In this document: positions 1 to 5,488 of the stretch, piece after piece
Numbering within the stretch: the stretch's first letter is position 1
Layout of the letters: the number at the start of each line of letters is the position of its first letter
Assembly: GCA_025453925.1 (NCBI GenBank)
Contig: JALOPK010000244.1
Coordinates: forward strand, 1-5,488
Direction of reading: 5' to 3'
DNA: 5,488 bases
From: Candidatus Eiseniibacteriota bacterium
Lineage (GTDB): Bacteria > JAFGKV01
The notes under the pieces: generated by a model
Databases searched by the model: none
Seen by the model: only the letters and a program-made list of their open reading frames with translations
Told to the model about the DNA's origin: nothing
Program-made: the position numbers and the translations under genes

Positions 1-683
1 ATGATGGCGATGCCGATCCACAGTACGATTTCACCAAAGTAGTTGGGATGGCGGGATCTGGCCCAGAGCCCGGTGGCGATGAACCTGCCCCGGTTGTTGG
101 GATCGGCGCGGAAACGGCTCTTCTGCAGGTCGGCGACGGCCTCGACCGACAATCCCGAAAGCCACACCAGGAAGCCGATCAATGCGAAGGGGTCCAACCC
201 CCTACGGGTGACGCTGGTGATGGCGGCCAGTGCCGCCGCCAACGTGAGGCTCACCCACAACCCCTGCAAGGTCCACGCATTGAGGAAGCGGATGAAGGAA
301 GGTTTGATCTCGTCGAAGCGGGTATCCTTCCCCGCCTTGTGGATGCGGCGAACCAGGTAGGTGCCCAGCCGCGTGGCCCACACCACGACCAGCGCCAGCA
401 GGAGAATCGAACGGGCTGGAGCCACGGGGCTCAACAGGACGGCGAGGGCGGTCACGCAGACATACGTGAGGCTGCCGGTGAGATCAAAGTGCTTCTCGGT
501 CTGGAGCAGGAATGCCGGGATGAAGGCCAGCCATTGTATGACGAACGCCAGCCCAACCACCAAGGCAAAGACGGAGATGCCTGCCGCGGATGCTCCCCCC
601 TGGCTTCCCGCCACGGCGACTCCTGCTGCAACCAGGAGAACAATCGGGAGCGTCACGAGCGCCGTTCGATCGTGCTTGTTCAT
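1..683 (-). CDS. DUF1295 / steroid 5-alpha-reductase-like membrane protein, C-terminus cut by window edge
   Basis: Reading from the ATG at 683 towards position 1 gives 227 residues without a stop, so the gene continues past the left edge. The start is supported by AAGGG nine bases upstream (693-697). Hydrophobic segments lie near residues 8-26, 34-60, 71-87, 91-111, 138-157 and 165-183, indicating a polytopic inner-membrane protein. Family-typical stretches are visible: EKHFDLTGSLTY (63-74), DTRFDEIKPSF (120-130), then AWTLQGLWV (136-144), and the C-terminal signature SRHPNYFGEIVLW (210-222). That signature is characteristic of DUF1295, related to 3-oxo-5-alpha-steroid dehydrogenases and isoprenylcysteine methyltransferases. 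Members are usually about 260 residues, so roughly 30-40 residues are missing. Family relatives reduce or methylate lipid-like substrates using a cofactor bound near the C-terminus; the substrate here is unknown. The gene is co-oriented with the 1018-residue gene upstream across a 220-bp gap, so cotranscription is possible but not shown. Confidence 0.9.
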   Translation of the reverse strand, partial: MNKHDRTALVTLPIVLLVAAGVAVAGSQGGASAAGISVFALVVGLAFVIQWLAFIPAFLLQTEKHFDLTGSLTYVCVTALAVLLSPVAPARSILLLALVVVWATRLGTYLVRRIHKAGKDTRFDEIKPSFIRFLNAWTLQGLWVSLTLAAALAAITSVTRRGLDPFALIGFLVWLSGLSVEAVADLQKSRFRADPNNRGRFIATGLWARSRHPNYFGEIVLWIGIAI

Positions 684-878
684 GGCGTATATCCCTTCTG
701 CCTCATCGGATCGGCGGGCGAAACGCGGCGGAACAACGACGCGACCTGAGCATGCAGTCCGCGTGCGGGAGTGCCGATCGGTCGGTATCCCCTCGTGTCG
801 ATGTCACGCATGACAAGATAGCCCTGTGGGCCGAACGGCGACAGCGCCGCCGCGGCCGTCGCTGCCGAACGCTTCGCT
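684..878. other. Spacer upstream of the DUF1295-like gene, with a small dyad at 802-815
   Basis: No convincing gene is seen here. The one notable element is an inverted repeat, TGTCA-N4-TGACA, at 802-815, about 120 bases upstream of the DUF1295-like start codon. Its arms are only five bases, so it may be chance. On the minus strand a TATCTT (815-820) next to it resembles a -10 box, but no -35 box stands at the right distance. A transcription start within this spacer is possible but unsupported. Confidence 0.2.
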
Positions 879-902
879 GGCAGGGCCTCACCGGCGCCTG
901 CC
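879..902 (-). terminator. Bulged hairpin directly after the 1018-residue gene
   Basis: Two bases past the stop codon on the minus strand, GGCAGG and GCC pair with GGC and CCTGCC around a five-base loop. This makes a nine-base-pair GC-rich stem with a single bulged C. There is no T-tract after it, so it is not a standard intrinsic terminator. It could end or attenuate transcription without a U-tract, or protect the 3' end of the mRNA. A competing stem (CTGCC with GGCAG) overlaps its downstream side. Confidence 0.35.
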
Positions 903-903
903 G

Positions 904-3900
904 CTACCGCAGCAGCAGAATCTTCCGTGCTGCGCTGAACTCGCCGCAGCGCAGTCGGCAGAAGTAGATCCCTGAGGGCACCTGGCGGCCGTCTTGGCCC
1001 CGGCCGTCCCAGCAACCGTGATGCGCGCCCCGGGGAACGAACGCATCCACGAGAGTCTTCACTTCCCGGCCGGCAACATCAAAGACAGTAAGGTGCACAG
1101 CGCCGGGCCGAGGCAGGTCGTAGCGAACCACGGTTCGTTCTCCGAAGGGGTTGGGGGAGGCGGTGTAGAGGGCAAAGGTCGGAACGGGCACGGGGAAGGC
1201 CCCATCATCGATGCCGGTGGGGTGGAATGGTGTGCCCTGCCACCACTCGGCGCCGTTGATGACGGCATTGTTGCCACACGGCGAACCGTCCCCAAGAGCG
1301 TTGCCGAATCCCTCATTCATGGTCCAGTAGCCGGCCAGCCCCTCCTCCGAACCCGTCAGGTAGTGATCCATCGTCTCGGCGATCTCCGCCTCCGTACGCG
1401 CCACATTCCAGACGCGGACTTCGTCGATACTGCCGTCGAAAGCATAGGTCCCCGAGAGACCGTTTCCGATGAGGAGATCGAGGCCCTCATTGTCTTTGAT
1501 CGGTCCCGCCGCGGGCGACGAGCACGTCAGCTCCTGCTCAATGCCGTTCACGTACATGGAAGCGATGCTGCCGCTCCCGTCGTACGTCGCGGCCACGTGG
1601 CTCCATCCGCCAAGGACTATGGAGTTGGTGGGTGTGGCGTACACGTGTGGAGGTCCGGCTTCGTTCCGCACCAAGAGGATCAGGCTGTGACGGTTGTAGG
1701 TGGATCCATCACCATGGAGGTAGAGGGTAACGTTGGTCTTGTCGAGGATGCGGCCATAGCCCGTGGTGGTGACTTCGCCCCATCCCTCCGGATTGATCCA
1801 GGCCTCAAAGGTCATCGCCGCAGTCAGATTCAGCGGCGGGGAGGCCTCACACGCCGCAACACCGTCAACCCCATTGAAGCGCAAGGCGCTCTCCCCATCG
1901 AACACCCGGATGGTTTCCTCCTGGAGCAGTGTATCGCTCCAGGACTGGTTCGAGACCATGAGGCGGACCGAATATGTCCCCGGTTGGCCATAGGTCCACT
2001 GCGGATGCTGTTCCCGCGAATCGATGGTACCGTCCGCATCGAAATCCCATTGCCATTCGGTGGGGGAGCCCCCGGAGCGATCGGTGAATGCGACTTGCAG
2101 GGGGGCGTGGCCGGTATTCGGCGCCATGTCGAAGCGCGCCGAGAGGCTTGAGACCTTGAGCAGCAGCAGATCGAACGCGCCATCCGTTCCCGCGTCGGTG
2201 TGGCCGGTGATGACATAGCCGTCATCGACGCAGCAGATGCCGCTCCCCCACTCGATTCCCGCTCCTCCGATCACGCTCTTCCAGGATTCCGACCCGTCTG
2301 CCTCCGCCGCGATGACATAGACATCATTCCTGCCGGTGATCGGATCCTTCGTGCCCCCTGCGATGGCGAAGGTGCCTTCGGGCGTCGAACACATGGCGCG
2401 CCCGTAGTCATAGAACTGTCCTTCACGGAAGCGTGAGCCCCATTGCTGGTTGCCTTGTGCATCAACCTTGCTGAGGTAGGCATCCATGCACTCCTCGCGG
2501 AGCACATCCATCTGGCCGCAGATCACGAACCCGCTGTCAGAGTCGGCGACAATCGAACTGCCCTGGTCATACGTGGTGCCCCCGAACGATTGCCTCCACA
2601 CTTCATGCCCCTGGTCGTCGGTGCGAACGAGGAAGATATCGGTATCGCCAATACCGGCGCCATACCCGGTGAGCCCCGTGATCACATAGCCGCCGCCCTG
2701 TGTCGGCGCCAGGCCAAGCCCGCACTCCGGCTCGGCGGTGCCGAACGTGCGCTCCCACTCGAGAGACCCACGGTGGTCAACCTTTCCCAGATACACGTCA
2801 CTCTGGCCGGCGCCTGAAGAGAACGTATGCCCCGCCACGACGAATCCCCCATCGTTTGCTTCACAGACAGCAGCGCCGGCGTCGGCCATCGGGCCGCCCA
2901 GGATGGCCGACCATTCCTCAGTACCCTGGGCATCGAGCCTGGCCACGAAGACATTCTCGCCGCCGCCACCGTACAGCGTTGTCGAGCCGGTGATCACAAA
3001 CCCGCCCCCGGCCGCCTCGATTCCTGCATTGCCGTAGTCTCTCCCCTCTGCACCGAAGGTCCGAGACCACTGCGTAGCGCCGACATCGTCGGTCTTGACG
3101 ACAAGGATGTCGGCGTCGCCGTCACCGTAGGAGTAGGTGTACCCCACGATGAGGTAGCCGCCGTCGGAGGTCGCGCAGACCGATCTTCCCGCATCCGCAT
3201 TCGGCCCCCCGAAGGTCGTGCTCCAAAGCACGCGGTCCTCCCCGTCGAAACGGGCGGGCCCCGTGGCAGCTTCGGCCAGTGTCGTCCCGCCTGCGGTGCG
3301 GGCCGCGGGCGGTATTGCCTGGGCCAGCATCTGGCAGATCAGGACGCTGTAGTACAGCCCGTCCGTCGCGGTCAGGATGTTGCCATCCAGTATCGGCGGC
3401 ACGCTGGGATAGATGAAGATCGCCCCCGCTTGCTCGTACTCGGCCTGGAACTGCGGATTGCCGGTGACGTGCACTCCGTCGATGACATCGGCCGCAGCCA
3501 GAACCCGCACCGATTGGCAGAATGCGCCAACGAGGAGCCCCTGTTCATCAGCAGAGTGGATGAGGTCGAGGATGTGCTGGTCGGCGAGGAGGTCGCCGCA
3601 GGGGTTGGGGACCTGGCCACTGCCGAACATCACGAGAACGGCATCGTAGGCGGCGACATCCGTGATGCTGTCGCTCAGCACATCGACCGTGATCGTCGGG
3701 CATCCGAGTGGGGCCGCGTACGCAGGACACGGTTGCACCGTGGGGGCCACGGCAGTCGTGGTGATCAGCCATCCATACTGCTCCAGGATGTCGCGAATGA
3801 CATAGTAGTTGGCGCCGTAGTTGTTCGGGATGATGAGGAGCAGATGGGGATCGCCTGTGCGTGGCTGCTCTTGCCCGGCAGATCCTCCAGTCGCCAAGGT

Positions 3901-3960
3901 TGTACCCACGCATAGCGCCAAGACAATCGGGATGAGGCGAGTGCGAACATGGCTCGACAT
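904..3960 (-). CDS. Secreted multidomain protein: DJ-1/PfpI-like, seven-blade propeller, PKD, LamG, FlgD-like sorting domain
   Basis: This encodes 1018 residues ending with TAG at 904-906. The reading frame is open upstream to an ATG at 4143, but the ATG at 3960 is preferred: it has GGAGG five bases upstream and begins a clear signal peptide (residues 1 to about 28, positive R6/R8, hydrophobic 9-23). The cysteine at 17 does not fit a lipobox. Domains in order: a DJ-1/PfpI-like alpha/beta domain (about 38-216) with a nucleophile-elbow cysteine, GAFCQS, at C148; seven propeller-like repeats (246-604); a PKD domain (608-688) containing a DxDxDGxID calcium-type loop at 639-647; a LamG/concanavalin-like domain (690-910) with FEAWINP, WSHVAATYDG and DGSIDEVRVWN; and a C-terminal FlgD-Ig/type IX-like sorting domain (929-1018) with SPNPFGERTVVRYDLP, FDVAGREV, WDGRGQDG and SGIYFCRL. 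It is likely exported and surface-anchored or released. Binding or adhesion is inferred from the modules. Enzymatic activity is uncertain, because the histidine that usually follows the DJ-1/PfpI cysteine is glutamine here. Confidence 0.93.
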   Translation of the reverse strand: MSSHVRTRLIPIVLALCVGTTLATGGSAGQEQPRTGDPHLLLIIPNNYGANYYVIRDILEQYGWLITTTAVAPTVQPCPAYAAPLGCPTITVDVLSDSITDVAAYDAVLVMFGSGQVPNPCGDLLADQHILDLIHSADEQGLLVGAFCQSVRVLAAADVIDGVHVTGNPQFQAEYEQAGAIFIYPSVPPILDGNILTATDGLYYSVLICQMLAQAIPPAARTAGGTTLAEAATGPARFDGEDRVLWSTTFGGPNADAGRSVCATSDGGYLIVGYTYSYGDGDADILVVKTDDVGATQWSRTFGAEGRDYGNAGIEAAGGGFVITGSTTLYGGGGENVFVARLDAQGTEEWSAILGGPMADAGAAVCEANDGGFVVAGHTFSSGAGQSDVYLGKVDHRGSLEWERTFGTAEPECGLGLAPTQGGGYVITGLTGYGAGIGDTDIFLVRTDDQGHEVWRQSFGGTTYDQGSSIVADSDSGFVICGQMDVLREECMDAYLSKVDAQGNQQWGSRFREGQFYDYGRAMCSTPEGTFAIAGGTKDPITGRNDVYVIAAEADGSESWKSVIGGAGIEWGSGICCVDDGYVITGHTDAGTDGAFDLLLLKVSSLSARFDMAPNTGHAPLQVAFTDRSGGSPTEWQWDFDADGTIDSREQHPQWTYGQPGTYSVRLMVSNQSWSDTLLQEETIRVFDGESALRFNGVDGVAACEASPPLNLTAAMTFEAWINPEGWGEVTTTGYGRILDKTNVTLYLHGDGSTYNRHSLILLVRNEAGPPHVYATPTNSIVLGGWSHVAATYDGSGSIASMYVNGIEQELTCSSPAAGPIKDNEGLDLLIGNGLSGTYAFDGSIDEVRVWNVARTEAEIAETMDHYLTGSEEGLAGYWTMNEGFGNALGDGSPCGNNAVINGAEWWQGTPFHPTGIDDGAFPVPVPTFALYTASPNPFGERTVVRYDLPRPGAVHLTVFDVAGREVKTLVDAFVPRGAHHGCWDGRGQDGRQVPSGIYFCRLRCGEFSAARKILLLR
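2149..3225 (-). repeat. Seven tandem ~52-residue protein repeats (predicted seven-bladed beta-propeller)
   Basis: This is the stretch coding residues 246-604 of the 1018-residue protein. Each unit follows the pattern W-x3-FGG, then DxG, DGGYxIxGxT, DxxLxKxDxxG, and the next W. The tryptophans that open the units are at residues 246, 298, 350, 402, 455, 507 and 560, spaced 52, 52, 52, 53, 52 and 53. Seven units match the commonest beta-propeller blade number, so a closed seven-bladed ring is the natural model. The units have clearly diverged in sequence, so this is an old duplication rather than recent slippage. Units 5-7 are the most degenerate. Confidence 0.85.
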
Positions 3961-3965
3961 GGTAT

Positions 3966-3970
3966 CCTCC
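3966..3970 (-). promoter_or_regulatory. Ribosome binding site fixing the start of the 1018-residue gene
   Basis: On the minus strand GGAGG lies five bases before the ATG at 3960. Together with the signal peptide that begins there, it rules in this start over the in-frame ATG at 4143. That upstream start would put 61 charged, low-complexity residues ahead of the export signal. Confidence 0.8.
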
Positions 3971-4168
3971 GCAGGATGCAGGACCGTCGGTGGCAAGAAA
4001 CACGCAAGAGGAGCACATCCCGTGCCGGTTCGTGTGGCTCGCGCCTTCGCCCAGTGGAGCAGGCCACGCTCGCTGAGCGAATCGCCGGGCGGAGCGTCGG
4101 CTGATTCAACTCCCGCGTTACAGGGCCGCGTCGGAAGTCGCACCGACCGGCTCTCTTTGGCGGGGGAG

Positions 4169-4221
4169 CGGACACCGACTCCCGTCCGCGACCGTGCATC
4201 ACCAGTCCGCGATCGGACACC
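4169..4221. repeat. Cluster of CGGAC/GTCCG motifs
   Basis: The pentamer CGGAC occurs at 4169-4173 and 4214-4218, and its complement GTCCG at 4184-4188 and 4205-4209. This gives four copies in 50 bases. Two copies extend to CGGACACC (4169-4176 and 4214-4221), and the GTCCG copies extend to GTCCGCGAYC, spaced 21 bases apart, two helical turns. Such an arrangement can be a multi-site binding region for a regulator of the minus-strand gene about 210 bases away. In GC-rich DNA it may also be coincidence. Confidence 0.3.
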
Positions 4222-4283
4222 TTTTGATGCCCCACTGCCGCGATGCGCGGCCCCGGATCGATGGTTCGGAGGCCCATCTGCTC

Positions 4284-4305
4284 ACTATTCTAACCTTAGA
4301 ATAGT
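4284..4305. promoter_or_regulatory. Perfect 10+10-bp palindrome, candidate operator or bidirectional -10 element
   Basis: The ten-base arm ACTATTCTAA is followed by CC and then by its exact reverse complement. The 22-bp element is strikingly AT-rich in a GC-rich region. The two-base centre makes it a poor RNA hairpin and a good site for a dimeric DNA-binding protein. It also puts TAGAAT, five of six matches to the TATAAT -10 consensus, on each strand, so it could act as a symmetric -10 element. It lies 324 bases from the minus-strand start and 261 bases from the plus-strand start. The cognate regulator cannot be named. Confidence 0.55.
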
Positions 4306-4466
4306 AGGCCAATGCTCACGAGGAAACCTCCGTATGGCCGGCCTTGCCTCCCGTGGCAGTACACCATGGCTCGCGATGGGATGGACCCTCGCGATGGCGC
4401 CGCGACGCATCCGGATCCGGCGTGCCCCGGGATACTTGGGAGCGATGATCGCACGGCTTCAAAGCA

Positions 4467-4490
4467 TTGACACTGGCCGGGCGCTATCCT
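4467..4490 (+). promoter_or_regulatory. Weak promoter candidate for the plus-strand gene
   Basis: A perfect TTGACA -35 hexamer sits at 4467-4472, and TATCCT at 4485-4490 resembles a -10 box about 76 bases before the TTG start. The spacer is only 12 bases, well short of the usual 17, and the hexamer at 17-base spacing (TTGTCT) is a poor -10. The downstream TATCCTTG partly resembles the TAnnTTTG element of Bacteroidota promoters, but no matching -33 TTTG is seen. This is a position to check rather than a confident promoter. Confidence 0.2.
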
Positions 4491-4555
4491 TGTCTGTTGC
4501 CGTCCTCTGTGGGTCGGCGGCGTCTTGCGTCGGGATTCGCACCCTTCACCTTGCT

Positions 4556-4560
4556 GGAGG
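4556..4560 (+). promoter_or_regulatory. Ribosome binding site deciding a TTG start
   Basis: GGAGG lies exactly five bases before the TTG at 4566, the same motif and spacing as the divergent gene's site. It decides the start. The first in-frame ATG (4707) would remove the whole signal peptide, and there is no in-frame ATG between the upstream stop TGA at 4446 and 4566. Confidence 0.75.
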
Positions 4561-4565
4561 CACAA

Positions 4566-5488
4566 TTGGCACGCTCACCTCTCGTCCCCCTTGGCACATT
4601 GACCATCCCGGCTCTCGCGGTCGCGGCCCTGAGCGTCGCGACGTCCTTTGCGCAGCCCCGTTCCTGGCAGATTGAACCGGTGGAGTCACCGCGGGTATTC
4701 AGCTGGATGACCGACCGGAGTTTGTGCCTTGACGCCCAAGGCCTGCCCCACCTCGCCTTCGGGCAGGATCACCTCTACCACGGATGGCAGGACAATGCCG
4801 GGTGGATAGTCGAGACGGTGGATCAGGCGCCCGGGGTCGGAGAACATGCCTCCATGGCCGCGGGCGTCGACGGTTCGCTTCACATCGCCTATTTCGACGA
4901 TCTCAATCAGGATCTCAAGTATGCCTGGCGCGACGACGCCGGTTGGCATGTCGAGGTGGTTGGCAATGGCGGGAAGTTTACCTCCGTGACGCTGGATGCC
5001 CAAGGCCGCCCGCACATCACCTATCAGGATGAAGATCTCAACTACGCCTGGAAGGCTGACGACGGGTGGCACATCGAGGTCATCAACGTGCAGTACGCGC
5101 CGGGCGGGTTCTCATCGCTGGCGCTCGACGCCGAGGGCCGGCCCCACATCAGCCACTACGAGATGATCGATGACGATCTGCTTTACTCCTTCAAGGACGG
5201 CGAAGGTTGGCACACGGAAACCATTGCGGAGCAGGGCAACGTGGGGTGGCACTCATCCATCGCCATTGATGACACGGGCCGGCCCCACATCAGCTACTAT
5301 GACGGCTGGCAATACAGCGTCGTGTATGCCCGCAAGGATCCTGCCGGCTGGCAGATCGACCCGTTGGGTCGGGGTGGCGACTGGACATCACTGGCCCTGG
5401 ACGCACAGGGGTTGCCCCATATCGGTTTCTGCACGACAAGCGGGCCGGTGCATGCCTATCATGACGGCTCGGCCTGGGTCGAGGAAAC
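4566..5488 (+). CDS. Secreted 44-residue-repeat protein (propeller-like), TTG start, C-terminus cut by window edge
   Basis: This frame is open from the TTG at 4566 to the right edge, giving 307 residues. The start is supported by GGAGG five bases upstream and by an ideal signal peptide: a short positive n-region (R3), a hydrophobic core from about 11 to 25, and a cleavage site after SFA at residue 29. From residue 52 onward the protein is a tandem repeat. Units follow S-[LIV]-x-LDAxGRPHIxYYD, then LxYAxxDxxGWxxEx[VI]. The PH-type histidines are at 62, 106, 150, 194, 241 and 285 (SLHI at 106), and the glycine-tryptophan pairs end at 80, 127, 168, 215 and 262. The repeat length and beta-rich pattern suggest a beta-propeller or related solenoid exported to the periplasm or surface. 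No catalytic motif is visible and I recognise no specific named family; a C-terminal sorting domain beyond the edge is likely by analogy with the divergent gene. Binding or structural roles are inference. Confidence 0.88.
   Translation, partial: MARSPLVPLGTLTIPALAVAALSVATSFAQPRSWQIEPVESPRVFSWMTDRSLCLDAQGLPHLAFGQDHLYHGWQDNAGWIVETVDQAPGVGEHASMAAGVDGSLHIAYFDDLNQDLKYAWRDDAGWHVEVVGNGGKFTSVTLDAQGRPHITYQDEDLNYAWKADDGWHIEVINVQYAPGGFSSLALDAEGRPHISHYEMIDDDLLYSFKDGEGWHTETIAEQGNVGWHSSIAIDDTGRPHISYYDGWQYSVVYARKDPAGWQIDPLGRGGDWTSLALDAQGLPHIGFCTTSGPVHAYHDGSAWVEE
4719..5488 (+). repeat. Tandem 44-residue protein repeats, at least six units
   Basis: This stretch codes residues 52-307 of the plus-strand secreted protein. 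Spacing between the conserved histidines is 44, 44, 44, 47 and 44. Units 3-6 are the best conserved (DAQGRPHIT, DAEGRPHIS, DTGRPHISYYD, DAQGLPHIG), while unit 2 has lost the proline and carries GVDGSLHIAYFD. The array is still running at the window edge, so the total unit number is unknown. Confidence 0.85.

Larger units (their letters stand above)
3961..4565. other. Divergent 605-bp intergenic region
   Basis: This region separates the start codons of two divergently transcribed secreted-protein genes. Open frames cross it on both strands, but their translations are arginine- and proline-rich, lack recognisable motifs and have no ribosome binding site, so I do not call a gene. It contains the palindrome at 4284-4305, the CGGAC/GTCCG cluster at 4169-4221, a TTGACA at 4467-4472, a ten-base palindrome CCGGATCCGG at 4411-4420, a short dyad CGCTC-N3-GAGCG at 4067-4079, and a direct repeat of CTCGCGATGG at 4370-4379 and 4389-4398. 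It most likely carries promoters and operators for both flanking genes. Confidence 0.7.

Noticed and set aside
48-749. A 233-codon plus-strand open frame at the left edge
   Set aside because: It is antisense to the DUF1295-like gene, which has a clear family signature and transmembrane pattern; its translation is low-complexity and charged.
680-811. A possible 43-codon minus-strand ORF whose stop overlaps the DUF1295-like start as ATGA
   Set aside because: The overlap would suit translational coupling, but there is no ribosome binding site before its ATG and no recognisable sequence. It is part of a longer frame overlapping the 1018-residue gene.
994-2151. A 385-codon plus-strand open frame opposite the 1018-residue gene
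   Set aside because: It is antisense to well-recognised LamG, PKD and sorting domains, its translation has no recognisable motif, and long antisense frames are expected in GC-rich coding DNA.
2827-3915. A 362-codon plus-strand open frame opposite the propeller and DJ-1-like region
   Set aside because: Same reason: it is a shadow of the real minus-strand gene, with no domain or ribosome binding site that I can see.
3961-4143. A 61-residue N-terminal extension of the 1018-residue protein from the ATG at 4143
   Set aside because: It would bury the signal peptide inside the protein, and the ATG at 3960 has the strong GGAGG site.
4296-4565. An 89-codon minus-strand ORF in the intergenic region
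   Set aside because: It has no family resemblance, its ends coincide only by chance with the palindrome and the TTG gene, and it has no convincing ribosome binding site within the window.
3821-4675. A 284-codon plus-strand open frame spanning the intergenic region
   Set aside because: It overlaps the start of the 1018-residue gene and the signal peptide of the plus-strand gene in another frame, and is arginine-rich without motifs.
4686-5072. A 128-codon minus-strand ORF with a repetitive translation
   Set aside because: The repetition is the reverse-strand image of the 44-residue repeats of the plus-strand secreted protein.

Overview
This is a 5.5 kb GC-rich bacterial window with three genes. 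Two encode large secreted repeat proteins and one encodes an inner-membrane enzyme-like protein. The best taxonomic clue is the C-terminus of the 1018-residue protein, a FlgD-Ig-like / type IX-style sorting domain ending in an RKILLLR tail. With the high GC and the secreted proteins built from propeller, PKD and LamG modules, this suggests an FCB-superphylum lineage of the Eisenbacteria / Krumholzibacteriota / Latescibacteria kind. The phylum is an inference; the window has no rRNA or other marker gene.

Layout. Positions 1-683 (minus) hold most of a polytopic DUF1295 / steroid-5-alpha-reductase-like membrane protein whose C-terminus runs off the left edge. Positions 684-903 are a spacer with a small dyad and a bulged hairpin directly after the neighbouring stop codon. 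Positions 904-3960 (minus) encode a 1018-residue exported protein: signal peptide, DJ-1/PfpI-like domain, seven regular ~52-residue blades, PKD, LamG-like lectin domain and sorting domain. Positions 3961-4565 are a 605-bp divergent intergenic region with a perfect 10+10-bp palindrome near its middle and a cluster of CGGAC/GTCCG motifs. Positions 4566-5488 (plus) hold the start of a second exported repeat protein. It begins at a TTG codon, has a signal peptide and 44-residue repeats, and runs off the right edge.

How they may work together. The two secreted proteins are divergently transcribed from one intergenic region, and both have GGAGG five bases before the start codon. Shared control from the central palindrome is plausible but unproven. 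No functional link between the DUF1295 gene and the secreted proteins can be shown. I see no tRNA, rRNA, CRISPR array, insertion sequence or transposase. The most unusual item is the domain combination of the 1018-residue protein, in which the DJ-1-like nucleophile cysteine is kept but other usual active-site positions appear changed. It is not clearly a new system.
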